Below the pieces are notes generated by a model. The model was given only the letters and a program-made list of their open reading frames with translations. It ran no database searches and had not been told where the DNA came from. A DNA stretch of 64,000 nt from Streptomyces tauricus (GTDB lineage: Bacteria; Actinomycetota; Actinomycetes; Streptomycetales; Streptomycetaceae). Positions 7,713 to 15,328 of this stretch are shown here, one piece after another. The first letter of the stretch is position 1, and each line of letters starts with the position of its first letter. A program made the position numbers and the translations under genes. The DNA lies in the NCBI RefSeq assembly GCF_014650955.1, contig NZ_BMVY01000008.1, positions 62,001 to 126,000 of the forward strand. Direction: 5' to 3'.

Positions 7713-8311
7713 GCCGACACCGCCTGGTCCGTGAGGACACGCCGCATGGTGTGCACCGCGCGGAACTGGAGGGTCTTGGTCGCACTCAGGTTCTTGTGCA
7801 TGCGGATTGCGATCTCCGGGAACGACAGCCCTTCAACGAACCGCAGCCGCACGCACTCGCGCTGGGAGACGGTGAGGGACTTCAGCGCGACGACCGTCGT
7901 CTGGACCGCCTCGACGATGTCGAGCTCCCGCAACGCGGTCAGCTCTGCGGAGAGCACGCTCTCGTCCACATCCCGAATCTGGCCGACGGGGATTTCCAGA
8001 CGGAACCGCGCCGACCGGGTGTAGTCGAGGTGGATGTTCCGGGCGATGGTCATGAGCCAGGCGCCGAAGCCACCGCCGCGCTCGGCGTGGAACGTCTCCA
8101 GGCGGCTCAGGGCCCGCAGGAACACGTCCTGGGTCAGGTCCTCGGCGAGGGGGCGGTTCATGGTGCGCCGGTCGAGGTAGGTGAACACCTGGGGCCGGAA
8201 CTCGTTGTACAGAGTGGCGAAGGCGTCGCGGTCGCCTGCAGCGGCTCGGGCGACCAGTTCGGTCACCGAGCCTCCCGGTCGACTGATCTTGGCGTTAGCC
8301 TGGGAAGACAC
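7709..8311 (-). CDS. Element-encoded ECF-like sigma-70 factor
   Basis: GTG 8311 follows AAAGGAGATTCGACT, a good ribosome site, and gives 200 residues; the open frame extends upstream without one. Region 2 spans about residues 25-100 (FATLYNEFRPQVFTYLDRR, AEDLTQDVFLRALSRLETF, FGAWLMTIARNIHLDYTRSA). Region 4 spans about 135-195 (LKSLTVSQRECVRLRFVEG, SFPEIAIRMHKNLSATKTL). There is no region 1 or 3, as expected for the ECF group. No anti-sigma gene is adjacent. It lies early in the leftward operon, so it probably directs host polymerase to later element promoters. Confidence 0.88.
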   Translation of the reverse strand: MSSQANAKISRPGGSVTELVARAAAGDRDAFATLYNEFRPQVFTYLDRRTMNRPLAEDLTQDVFLRALSRLETFHAERGGGFGAWLMTIARNIHLDYTRSARFRLEIPVGQIRDVDESVLSAELTALRELDIVEAVQTTVVALKSLTVSQRECVRLRFVEGLSFPEIAIRMHKNLSATKTLQFRAVHTMRRVLTDQAVSA

Positions 8312-8396
8312 AGTCGAATCTCCTTTTCTGTAGAGGGCTTTCGGGTTGTGCAGAGGGCCGCTTCGGGTCGCATCCGGGGCGGCCTTCGTCTGTGCG

Positions 8397-8681
8397 TCAG
8401 GCACGGGCCTGGCGGGCGCGGCCGCGGCGGGCGGTGCGCTCGGCGGGCCGGTGCTCGGTGGTCGTGCCGCGGTGGGACGGCTTGTCGCCGGCCAGCCGCT
8501 CGGCCTCGAAGGCCTCGACCGCGGAGAGCGGAAACAGGACAGCTCGGCCGCGCTTGAATCCGTGGGGGGCTTTACCGCGGTGACGTGCGACGTAGATCGC
8601 CGTCTTCGTGGTCTTCCATCGCGCGGCCAGCTCGGCCACGTTCAGGTGGGGGGAGCTTTCGCTCTCGGCCGGGGGTGTCAT
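8397..8681 (-). CDS. AlpA/Xis-like small helix-turn-helix protein
   Basis: The 94-residue product has LNVAELAARWKTTKTAIYV then RHRGKAPHGFKRGRAVLFP and LSAVEAFEAERL, the pattern of MerR-like excisionases (helix-turn-helix, then a wing). The C-terminal 35 residues are an Arg-rich tail. A role as recombination directionality factor or early regulator is likely. It is not next to the integrase but is the second gene of the early operon, so it would be made on induction. It overlaps the preceding XRE frame by 110 bases. Confidence 0.75.
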   Translation of the reverse strand: MTPPAESESSPHLNVAELAARWKTTKTAIYVARHRGKAPHGFKRGRAVLFPLSAVEAFEAERLAGDKPSHRGTTTEHRPAERTARRGRARQARA

Positions 8682-8910
8682 CAGTTGCCTCGTCTTCGCT
8701 TCGTGTGATCTCAGCGATGGCAGCCCGGGTCTCCCGTGCGGATCGCAGCTGTACGGCGATCCGCTTCACGACGCCCGGACTGGGTCTGGCCTGGTTGGTC
8801 TCGATTCGCGACAGGTACGAGGCAGAGATCCCGATGTGGCTGGCGAACTCGCGCAGGCCGTAGCCCGACTCCTCGCGACTGCGCCGGATGATCTCTCCTT
8901 GCGCCTTCAC
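8572..8910 (-). CDS. XRE-family regulator, first gene of early operon
   Basis: The product is about 112 residues from GTG 8910; a TTG at 8946 also exists. The helix-turn-helix is at residues 5-60: GEIIRRSREESGYGLREF, ASHIGISASYLSRIETNQ, RPSPGVVKRIA. The start has no ribosome site, but a -10 box ends 7 bases before it, so the mRNA is probably leaderless. It faces the other XRE gene across the operator region, the arrangement of a cro-like gene opposite a repressor. The charged C-terminal tail overlaps the Xis-like gene. Confidence 0.8.
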   Translation of the reverse strand: MKAQGEIIRRSREESGYGLREFASHIGISASYLSRIETNQARPSPGVVKRIAVQLRSARETRAAIAEITRSEDEATDDTPGRERKLPPPERGRAGRAMEDHEDGDLRRTSPR

Positions 8911-8913
8911 GCT

Positions 8914-8974
8914 GGAAAGATTAGGAAAGATCCAGCAGTGATGCAAGTGATGTGTAGGAAAGATTAGGAAAGAT
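8914..8974 (-). promoter_or_regulatory. Early leftward promoter with duplicated operator
   Basis: On the minus strand TTGCAT (8946-8941), 17 bases, then TAATCT (8923-8918) form a strong promoter whose start would fall at the GTG at 8910. GGAAAGATTAGGAAAGAT occurs exactly twice, at 8914-8931 (over the -10 box) and at 8957-8974 (upstream of the -35 box), 43 bp apart. Each copy contains GGAAAGAT twice at 10-bp spacing. Repressor binding here would shut the early operon. Confidence 0.75.
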
Positions 8975-9009
8975 TACGAAGTGGCAGGTCAGAGGCCCGA
9001 AGTCGTCTG

Positions 9010-9064
9010 TTGAAGCGGCGCGCCACGGGGGTACTTTGTTTCCGGACGTTGCCTGACGTTGCCT
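9010..9064 (+). promoter_or_regulatory. Promoter of rightward XRE gene with tandem repeat at its start
   Basis: TTGAAG (9010-9015), 16 bases, then TACTTT (9032-9037). The predicted start point falls at a tandem 10-bp repeat, GACGTTGCCT at 9045 and 9055. This is a possible operator for autoregulation. Confidence 0.55.
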
Positions 9065-9085
9065 GCGGAGCGAGCGGAGACCGAG

Positions 9086-9631
9086 ATGAAGTACGCCCCC
9101 GAGATGTGGGCAGTGCTCGGCCGCGCCATCCGCGCGGATCGAGAACGGCAGGGTCTCTCCCTCAAGCAGCTCTCGGCCCGAGTCGCCAAGCTCGGCGGGC
9201 AGGCGAGTGACCGGAGTATCGGGAGTCTGGAACGCGGCGTGGTCCCGAAGCGGGGCGACAAGCCGCCGACGCTGGAACCGACCGTCGCCGCCCTCGGATG
9301 GCTGCCCGGCTGGGCGGACCGCATCCTCGCCGGAGAGGACCCGAGTGTGGTCCTGCAGCGCTCGGAACGGCCCGCTCCTGAAGAGTCGCCCCGTGCTCAC
9401 CTGCTGGAACTCGTGCCGACGGTCTACGAATTCAGCCGGACCGCGGCCGGCCTCGGCGCTCCGTCAGGCCTCCGTGACGAGTTCGACCAGCTCGTCCAGC
9501 GGATCCTCTCCGCAGTGGCTCCGGACGGTCGGTCGTACGCCCTTGCTGCCTACCGTCCGCACGCTGCCGGCGAGGGCGTGCCGGTCGACGACGTGGCCCG
9601 GATCAACGACGCGCTCAACTCGAACGACTGA
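9086..9631 (+). CDS. XRE-family repressor-like protein
   Basis: ATG 9086 follows GCGGAG. The 181-residue product has an N-terminal helix-turn-helix of about 70 residues (AVLGRAIRADRERQGLSLKQ, DRSIGSLERGVVPKRG, LEPTVAALGW) and a C-terminal domain of about 100 residues that may dimerise. It stands divergent from the early operon and upstream of the ImmA-like protease and integrase. By analogy with ImmR/ImmA pairs it is the likely lysogeny repressor. Which of the two XRE proteins binds the 18-bp operators is not decided by sequence. Confidence 0.8.
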   Translation: MKYAPEMWAVLGRAIRADRERQGLSLKQLSARVAKLGGQASDRSIGSLERGVVPKRGDKPPTLEPTVAALGWLPGWADRILAGEDPSVVLQRSERPAPEESPRAHLLELVPTVYEFSRTAAGLGAPSGLRDEFDQLVQRILSAVAPDGRSYALAAYRPHAAGEGVPVDDVARINDALNSND

Positions 9632-9744
9632 CCTGTACAACCATTTCTGCGGCGCATCGGTCTACCCCCTGCCGCGATCCATGCGCTTGCTGCGCGTCGC
9701 GGTTGTCCCGTGGTGCCCGGATTCAGCACCGTGTGAAGTCAGTT

Positions 9745-9791
9745 GAAATATTTCCCACTGTTTCCTTCCCGTACCTGTGTGTGATCAGGTA
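9745..9791 (+). promoter_or_regulatory. Two small palindromes upstream of immA-int
   Basis: GAAATATTTC (9745-9754) is a perfect 10-bp palindrome. TACCTG (9772-9777) and CAGGTA (9786-9791) form a spaced inverted repeat. Both lie in the 210-bp gap before the protease gene and are candidate operators. No confident -35/-10 pair is seen, and the rest of the gap shows nothing else. Confidence 0.45.
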
Positions 9792-9841
9792 AACATGACG
9801 ATCTGACGCGCTTCCCACCCGTCCATTTCCCTGGGGGGCGC

Positions 9842-10291
9842 ATGTCCGCAGCTCAGTTGCTATCCACCGGTATCCACTACGCGCCAGCCGCGATCTTGGA
9901 CGATCTCGGGATCGTCGTCATCCGGACGTGGCTGCGTGATACGTGGGGAGCCTGGTGTCGCGACCGCCAGCGCATCGTCATCGCCTCCGGACTCAGCGAG
10001 GTGCAGGAACGATGCGTCCTCGCACATGAGCTGGAACACGCGCTGGCAGATGACGCTGAATGCTCCACTCCGCTTGCGCGGATCCGGCAAGAACGGCGCG
10101 CCGACCTTGAAGCATCCAGGAAGTTGGTAGCCATCTCGGACCTTGCCGAGGTCGCCCAATGGGCCGGTGACCCGCATACCGCTGCTGCGGAACTGCGCGT
10201 CACGGAACGCCTGTTGGAGGTCCGCCTCAACGACCTCGCAGGGGAGGGCTGGCCGTGGCGTCCACAGGATGGATCGAGGACCGCTGGCTGA
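9842..10291 (+). CDS. ImmA/IrrE-type zinc metalloprotease
   Basis: The product is 149 residues from ATG 9842 after GGGGGG. H62-E-L-E-H66 is the HExxH zinc motif, in VLAHELEHALADD, and EASRKLVAISDLAEV follows as in COG2856 proteins. Proteins of this family cleave the partner XRE repressor of mobile elements and so induce excision and transfer. It is downstream of an XRE gene and overlaps the integrase start by 37 bases, so the two are coupled. Substrate identity is inferred from position. Confidence 0.88.
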   Translation: MSAAQLLSTGIHYAPAAILDDLGIVVIRTWLRDTWGAWCRDRQRIVIASGLSEVQERCVLAHELEHALADDAECSTPLARIRQERRADLEASRKLVAISDLAEVAQWAGDPHTAAAELRVTERLLEVRLNDLAGEGWPWRPQDGSRTAG

Positions 10292-11586
10292 AGAAGCGCA
10301 AGGACCCGAAGACCGGCAAGCGCGAACGCACCGAGCTCTGGGGCTCCAAGACGATGCGGTACCGGGTCTGCGGCATCCCCGGCGTCAAGAAGAGGTCCTT
10401 CGAGACGCTGGAGGAGGCCAAAGACTGGAAGGCCGCGACGATCGTCGCGGTCAAGAAGCACGAGTTCGTCGACGAGCGCGACGGAGAGATCCTCCTCGGC
10501 GACTACGTCACAGACGAGTGGTGGCCCAAGCGCGACGACCCGGTCAACACCGCCGGCCCCATGAAGTCGAAGATCTTCAATCACATCGTCGACAGTCAGC
10601 TCGGCCGTACGCCAATGAACCTGATCGACGAGGACGCCCTCATCGACTGGAAGCGCGAGCTCAAGGGCCGCGGCCTCGCGCCCGCCACGATCGAGGTGAT
10701 CTGGAACCATCTGTCCAGCATCTTCAAGGCCGCAGTCGGCCGGCGCATCGCGAAGAACCCGTGCAAGAGCGTGGACAAGGGCGTGCGGCCCACCACGAGC
10801 AAGGGGACGAAGGCGCGCGCCTGGGCCAGGACCGAGGCCCGCGCGATCCGCACGGCCATGCCGGACCGGTACCAGGTCATCGCGGATCTGGGCATGTTCA
10901 GCGGTCAGCGGCAGGGGGAGTGCTTCGGATTCAGCCCTGAGGACATTGACCGCGAGCTCATGGTGCTGAACGTGCGTCGCCAGCTGCTGTGGGAGAACGG
11001 TACGAAGCCCTTCTTCAAACTGCCCAAGGGCGACAAGGAGCGGCAGGTCCCACTCTCGCCCACGCTGCTGAGGTTCCTCGACGCTCACGGCAATCGGTTC
11101 CCGTCGGTGAAGACGAAGTTGCCGTGGCTGGGTCCGGGCAATGATGGAAAGGACGAGGCGACCGTGCCGCTTCTGGTGACGACCTGGCATAAGAACCGGA
11201 TGAACCCGAACACCTTCAACGACCGGACGATGAAGCCGGCCCTCGCAGCGGCCGGGCTGATTGCCGAGCGCGACAAGGAGAAGTCGAAAGGTCGGTGGGG
11301 CTGGGAGGCCTCGCGCGAGATGATGCACCACCGCTGGCGACACACCTACGCGAGCGTCCAGCTCGGCGCTGGCGAGGATCCGATCTCGGTGTCCCATTGG
11401 ATGGGGCACGCGTCGCCGGACATCACCCTGCGGATCTACGCCCACTTCATGCCGGACCGTGGGAACCGTGGTCGGACGGCGGTCGACAGGTGGCTGGAGC
11501 CGGAGCTGAAGCAGGGGGGTGCCGCGTCGGCGCCGCGGCTGCGCGCGGTGAGTTCCGAGGGGGACGGATCGGAGGGAGTCGCGTGA
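10255..11586 (+). CDS. int: Tyrosine recombinase / integrase
   Basis: The product is 443 residues from GTG 10255, six bases after GGGGAGGG. An N-terminal AP2-like arm-binding part (about 1-75, PKTGKRERTELWGSKTMRYR) and a SAM-like core-binding domain (about 80-185) precede the catalytic domain. Catalytic residues are R219 (SGQRQGECFGF), H359 and R362 (HHRWRH), H385 (MGHASPDI) and the nucleophile Y395 (RIYAHFM). It integrates the element at a chromosomal att site, probably just downstream because its stop lies about 100 bp from the palindrome at 11686. Confidence 0.95.
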   Translation: MASTGWIEDRWLKKRKDPKTGKRERTELWGSKTMRYRVCGIPGVKKRSFETLEEAKDWKAATIVAVKKHEFVDERDGEILLGDYVTDEWWPKRDDPVNTAGPMKSKIFNHIVDSQLGRTPMNLIDEDALIDWKRELKGRGLAPATIEVIWNHLSSIFKAAVGRRIAKNPCKSVDKGVRPTTSKGTKARAWARTEARAIRTAMPDRYQVIADLGMFSGQRQGECFGFSPEDIDRELMVLNVRRQLLWENGTKPFFKLPKGDKERQVPLSPTLLRFLDAHGNRFPSVKTKLPWLGPGNDGKDEATVPLLVTTWHKNRMNPNTFNDRTMKPALAAAGLIAERDKEKSKGRWGWEASREMMHHRWRHTYASVQLGAGEDPISVSHWMGHASPDITLRIYAHFMPDRGNRGRTAVDRWLEPELKQGGAASAPRLRAVSSEGDGSEGVA

Positions 11587-11633
11587 GGTCCGGCCGGAAC
11601 CCCCTCACAACTCCCTTGGCCGTGTGGCGAGTT

Positions 11634-11674
11634 GCCGGAGGCCGCTTCCCGATCATGGGGGAGCGGCCTCCGGC
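11634..11674 (+). terminator. Terminator of the integrase gene
   Basis: GCCGGAGGCCGCT (11634-11646) pairs perfectly with 11662-11674. Four more pairs in the TCCC/GGGG segment extend the stem to about 17 bp with a 6-base loop. There is no long T tract, as is usual at this GC content. Confidence 0.75.
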
Positions 11675-11685
11675 GTGTTCCGGTG

Positions 11686-11713
11686 ATCACTTTCGCGGTG
11701 CCGCGAAAGTGAT
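11686..11713. other. 28-bp near-perfect palindrome, possible attR core or terminator
   Basis: ATCACTTTCGCGG (11686-11698) and its exact reverse complement (11701-11713) are separated by TG. It lies between the integrase and the converging dehydrogenase gene. It may be the dehydrogenase terminator or the recombination core. The left junction is outside the window, so no att duplication can be tested here. Confidence 0.5.
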
Positions 11714-11724
11714 ATCGGTGCAGG

Positions 11725-12585
11725 TCAGGCGTAGGCGTAGAAGCCCGACCCCGACTTCCGCCCAAGGCGCCCCGCGTCAACCATCCGCTGGAGCAGCGGC
11801 GGGGCCGCGTACAGCGGTTCCTTGTACTCCTCGTACATCGAGTACGCGACCGAGGCCACCGTGTCGAGGCCGATGAGGTCGGAGAGCTTGAGCGGCCCCA
11901 TCGGGTGCGCGCACCCCAGCTCCATGCCGTTGTCGATGTCCTCGCGACTCGCCATGCCGGACTCGAACATCCGGATCGCGGAGAGCAGGTACGGGATCAG
12001 CAGCGCGTTGACCACGAAGCCCGAGCGGTCCTGGGCGCGGATCGCGTGCTTGCCGAGGATCTTCTCCACCAGGGACTGCGCCCGGCTGATGGTGCCCTCG
12101 GAGGTGGTCAGCGCCGGGATCAGCTCGACGAGCTTCTGCACCGGGGCCGGGTTGAAGAAGTGGATGCCGATGACCTGGTCGGGGCGCGAGGTGGCGACGG
12201 CGAGCTTCACCAGCGGGATGGAGGAGGTGTTCGAGGCGAGGATCGCGTCCTGGCGCAGCACCACCTGGTCGAGGACCTGGAAGATCTCCGTCTTCACCTG
12301 CTCGTTCTCGACGACCGCCTCGATCACCAGATCGCGGTCGGAGAACTCGCCGAGGTCGGTGGTGAAGGAGAGCCGGTCCTGGGTGGCGGCCCGCTCCTCC
12401 TCGGAGATCTTGCCGCGCTCGGCGGCCTTGGAGAGCGAGTTGTAGAGCCGGGTCCGGCCAATCTCCAACGCCTCACCAGTGGTCTCGGCGACCTTCACAT
12501 CCAGGCCGGCGCGGGCGCACACCTCGGCGATGCCCGCTCCCATCTGGCCGCAGCCCACCACTCCGACGCGTTCGATGTCGGTCAC
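11725..12585 (-). CDS. 3-hydroxybutyryl-CoA dehydrogenase
   Basis: GTG 12585 follows AAAGGGA and gives 286 residues, the normal family length. The NAD-binding Rossmann motif is GVVGCGQMGAGIAEVCARAG (about 7-26). ASNTSSIPL, IGIHFFNPAP and the C-terminal helical domain with HPMGPLKLSDLIGLDT (about 225-240) are typical. It oxidises (S)-3-hydroxybutyryl-CoA with NAD(P) in butanoate or polyhydroxybutyrate metabolism and supply of acyl-CoA precursors. It ends at the boundary of the integrated element, so the element has inserted just downstream of it. Confidence 0.92.
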   Translation of the reverse strand: MTDIERVGVVGCGQMGAGIAEVCARAGLDVKVAETTGEALEIGRTRLYNSLSKAAERGKISEEERAATQDRLSFTTDLGEFSDRDLVIEAVVENEQVKTEIFQVLDQVVLRQDAILASNTSSIPLVKLAVATSRPDQVIGIHFFNPAPVQKLVELIPALTTSEGTISRAQSLVEKILGKHAIRAQDRSGFVVNALLIPYLLSAIRMFESGMASREDIDNGMELGCAHPMGPLKLSDLIGLDTVASVAYSMYEEYKEPLYAAPPLLQRMVDAGRLGRKSGSGFYAYA

Positions 12586-12771
12586 ATCGTCCCTTTCGCT
12601 CTCACTGTCCGCTCTCACTGTCATGGGTCCGGCGGGTGTCCGTTGTCCGGTACCCGCCGACGCCACGCACGTTACTCCGGATCTGTCCTTGTACGACGGG
12701 CCGGGTCGGGCATGCTGTGCGAGGTAAACGGTCCGTGACCGGGCGGACCCACTGTGTTTGGGGTGTACGGC

Positions 12772-14064
12772 ATGGGGCGTATGTCACGACGGGGATTCGC
12801 GATGACCGCGGCGGCCGGACTGTCGGGACTCGTCACGGCGGGAGTGGCTGTGGCGGCGGAGATGTCCGGGGGAGGGGGCGGCGGTGGAGGGGACAGGGGC
12901 GGGCACGGCGGCCGTCGGCCCCGGCGCCGGGACCGCGCCGGCGCGCTGCGCGGTATGTGGCTGGCGACCGTGGCGAACCGCGACTGGCCCTCGAAGCCCG
13001 GTCTGACCGCGGACCGGCAGCGCGCCGAACTGCTCGCGCACCTCGACACGGCGGTGGAGCGCCGGCTGAACGCCGTGATCTTCCAGGTGCGCCCCACGGC
13101 CGACGCCCTGTGGGCCTCGCCCTTCGAGCCCTGGGCGCAGTGTCTGACCGGGGTGCAGGGCCAGGACCCCGGCTGGGACCCGCTGGGCACCGCCGTGACG
13201 GAGGCCCATGCGCGGGGCCTCGAACTGCACGCCTGGTTCAACCCGTACCGCGTCGCCAACCACACCGACCCGACACGGCTCGTCGCCTCGCACCCGGCCC
13301 GTGTCCACCCCGACTGGATCGTGCCCTACGGCGGGAAGCTCTACTACAACCCCGGTCTGCCCGAGGTCCGTGCCTTCGTGCAGGACGCGATGCTGGACGC
13401 GGTGGGGAAGTACGCCGTGGACGCCGTCCACTGGGACGACTACTTCTATCCGTACCCGGTCGCGGGCCAGGTCTTCGACGACGACGCCGCGTACGCCGCG
13501 CACGGCGGGCAGTTCCCCGACCGGGCCGCCTGGCGGCGCGACAACATCGACCGGCTGGTCCTGGAGACGGCCGCCCGGCTCAAGGAGGTCCGGCCCGGCA
13601 CGCGGTTCGGGATCAGCCCCTTCGGGGTGTGGCGCAACGCCGGCACCGACCCGACGGGCTCGGACACCCGGGCCGGCGTGCAGACGTACGACGACCTGCA
13701 CGCGGACACCAGGAAATGGGTCCGGGAGAACTGGATCGACTACATCTGCCCGCAGCTGTACTGGAACATCGGTCTCGCCGCGGCCGACTACGCCAAGCTC
13801 GTCCCCTGGTGGTCGCAGGTCGCGCGGGGCAGCAGGACGAAGCTGTACGTGGGCGAGGCGCTCTACAAGGCCGGTGACCCGGCGCAGCCCGCGGCCTGGC
13901 AGGACCCGGCCGAGCTGTCCCGGCACCTCACCCTCGCCGCGGACCACCCGGAGGTGGGCGGACACGTCTTCTTCTCGGCGAAGGAAGTGGCCGCCGACCG
14001 GATCGGAGCCATGGCGAGGGTGGTCGCCGACCACTACCAGCAGCCGGCGAAGCCCTCACGCTGA
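12772..14064 (+). CDS. Secreted GHL10-family glycoside hydrolase
   Basis: The likely start is ATG 12772 after TTTGGGG; ATG 12781 and GTG 12754 are alternatives. The N-terminus (MSRRGFAMTAAAGLSG) looks like a twin-arginine signal, then comes a Gly/Arg-rich spacer (about 38-60). The catalytic region carries LRGMWLATVANRDWPSK, FQVRPTADALW, HAWFNPYRV, VDAVHWDDYFYPYP and YICPQLYWNIG, all hallmarks of the GHL10 (DUF187) TIM barrel. The E. coli relative DigH/YddW cleaves glycan strands stripped of peptides, so peptidoglycan or a similar wall polymer is the likely substrate. Confidence 0.88.
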   Translation: MGRMSRRGFAMTAAAGLSGLVTAGVAVAAEMSGGGGGGGGDRGGHGGRRPRRRDRAGALRGMWLATVANRDWPSKPGLTADRQRAELLAHLDTAVERRLNAVIFQVRPTADALWASPFEPWAQCLTGVQGQDPGWDPLGTAVTEAHARGLELHAWFNPYRVANHTDPTRLVASHPARVHPDWIVPYGGKLYYNPGLPEVRAFVQDAMLDAVGKYAVDAVHWDDYFYPYPVAGQVFDDDAAYAAHGGQFPDRAAWRRDNIDRLVLETAARLKEVRPGTRFGISPFGVWRNAGTDPTGSDTRAGVQTYDDLHADTRKWVRENWIDYICPQLYWNIGLAAADYAKLVPWWSQVARGSRTKLYVGEALYKAGDPAQPAAWQDPAELSRHLTLAADHPEVGGHVFFSAKEVAADRIGAMARVVADHYQQPAKPSR

Positions 14065-14065
14065 C

Positions 14066-14263
14066 CTATCCGGGGGTGTCCTCGCGGTGCTGGACCACGC
14101 AGTCGGGGCCGGGAGACATCAGGGTCTCGTGACCGTCCTCGAAGCGGACCCGGTACGGGGGACTCCCCTTCTGTCCGAGCACTTCGATGACTTCCGCGAC
14201 CCGGTCGTGCTGCCCGACGATCCTGCCGTGCACCAGCAGATGGTCGCCTACGGTTGCCTGCAT
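14066..14263 (-). CDS. DUF1918 small protein
   Basis: The product is 65 residues from ATG 14263 (MQATVGDHLLVHGRIVGQHD) and includes RVAEVIEVLGQKGSPPYRVR and FEDGHETLMSPGPDCVV, the DUF1918 family. The fold is a small SH3-like beta barrel and the function is unknown. It converges with the glycosidase gene, ending 1 bp after it. Confidence 0.85.
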   Translation of the reverse strand: MQATVGDHLLVHGRIVGQHDRVAEVIEVLGQKGSPPYRVRFEDGHETLMSPGPDCVVQHREDTPG

Positions 14264-14356
14264 CTGTAGGGCCTCCTCGTTCCGCACGGGAGTGGCGATT
14301 CGTGACCGCAAGTCTACGGCGGGTAGCGCGCGTTGGGGCCGGGCCGTACGGACCGG

Positions 14357-15328
14357 TCAGCCCCGGGCCCGTTGGGTGACGGCGATGCAGACGAGCACGG
14401 CGGCGGCCGTCAGCGGAGCGGCCGGCGTCAGCTGCTCGCCCAGGAGCAGCACCGACCACACCAGGGTGAGCAGCGGCTGGGCCAGTTGCAGCTGGCTGGC
14501 CTTCGGTATGCCGATCGCGGCCATCCCGCGGTACCAGACGACCAGGCCGACGAACTGCGAGCCGACCGCGACCCACAGCAGCCCGGTCACACTGTGCGCG
14601 GTCAGCTCCACGGGCTCGTACGACAGGGCGATCGCGGCCACCGGCACCGTGAGCGGCAGACACAGGACCAGCGCCCAGCCGATGACCTGCCAGCCCGGCA
14701 TCACCCGGGCCAGCCGCCCGCCCTCCGTGTAGCCCGCCGCGCAGATCAGGAGGGCCCCGAAGAGGTAGGCGTCCGCGCTGCTCAGGGCGCCGCCGCTCTG
14801 CTGCACGGTGAACCCGATGACCACGGCGGCGCCCGCGGACGCCGCCGCCCAGAAGGTGCGCGAGGGGCGGGTGCCGACACGCAGGGCCGAGAACAGGGCG
14901 GTCGTCAGCGGGAGCAGACCGACGACGACCGCGGCGTGCGCGGTGGTCGACGTCTCCAGGGCGAGCGTGGTGAGCATCGGGAAGCCGAGGACGACTCCGG
15001 CGGCGACGACGGCGAGCCCCGCCCAGTGGCGGCGGCCGGGCGGCGGGACGCGCAGGGCGAGCAGACAGCCGCCCGCGACGACCGCGGCCAGGACGCTCCG
15101 CACGGCCACGAGCGACCAGGGACCGAAGCCCTCCAGACCCCACGCGGTGGCGGGGAAGGTGAGGGAGAAGGCGACGACGCCGAGCGCGGCCATGAGGGTC
15201 CCGGCCCGGGGGTCCGGCCGGCCCGCGTCCCGGAGGTCCCCGGACGGGCCGGCGTGCGTACCGGACGTGTGGGGCGGGGCGGGCACCGCTATCGAGGCCC
15301 GTGTGGTAGCGCTATTCTCTGCTCTCAT
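14357..15328 (-). CDS. EamA/DMT-family membrane transporter
   Basis: The 323-residue frame contains about ten transmembrane helices in two EamA repeats (MAALGVVAFSLTFPATAWG ... AQPLLTLVWSVLLLGEQLTP). Members export metabolites or amino acids. The ATG at 15328 overlaps the start codon of the divergent regulator, so the true start is probably further in, at the GTG that follows or at ATG of MAALGVVAF near residue 46, because the first 45 residues are polar and low in hydrophobicity. The divergent MocR regulator probably controls it. Confidence 0.85.
   Translation of the reverse strand: MRAENSATTRASIAVPAPPHTSGTHAGPSGDLRDAGRPDPRAGTLMAALGVVAFSLTFPATAWGLEGFGPWSLVAVRSVLAAVVAGGCLLALRVPPPGRRHWAGLAVVAAGVVLGFPMLTTLALETSTTAHAAVVVGLLPLTTALFSALRVGTRPSRTFWAAASAGAAVVIGFTVQQSGGALSSADAYLFGALLICAAGYTEGGRLARVMPGWQVIGWALVLCLPLTVPVAAIALSYEPVELTAHSVTGLLWVAVGSQFVGLVVWYRGMAAIGIPKASQLQLAQPLLTLVWSVLLLGEQLTPAAPLTAAAVLVCIAVTQRARG

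Larger units (their letters stand above)
1..11713. mobile_element. Integrated phage-like element, right end (left end off window)
   Basis: The block runs from the left edge to the intergenic region next to the dehydrogenase at 11725. It contains a tyrosine integrase at its inner boundary, an XRE repressor and ImmA-type protease reading rightward, and a tightly packed leftward early operon of recombination, replication and regulatory genes. No structural, lysis or conjugation genes are visible, so a temperate phage and an integrative plasmid-like element both remain possible. The Sak4-like ATPase, helicase-loader-like protein and lambda-O-like initiator favour a phage. The right boundary is inferred to lie between 11587 and about 11720. 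No tRNA gene is seen there. Confidence 0.8.

Noticed and set aside
11587-11724. tRNA gene as integration target
   Set aside because: No cloverleaf or T-loop sequence is visible on either strand.
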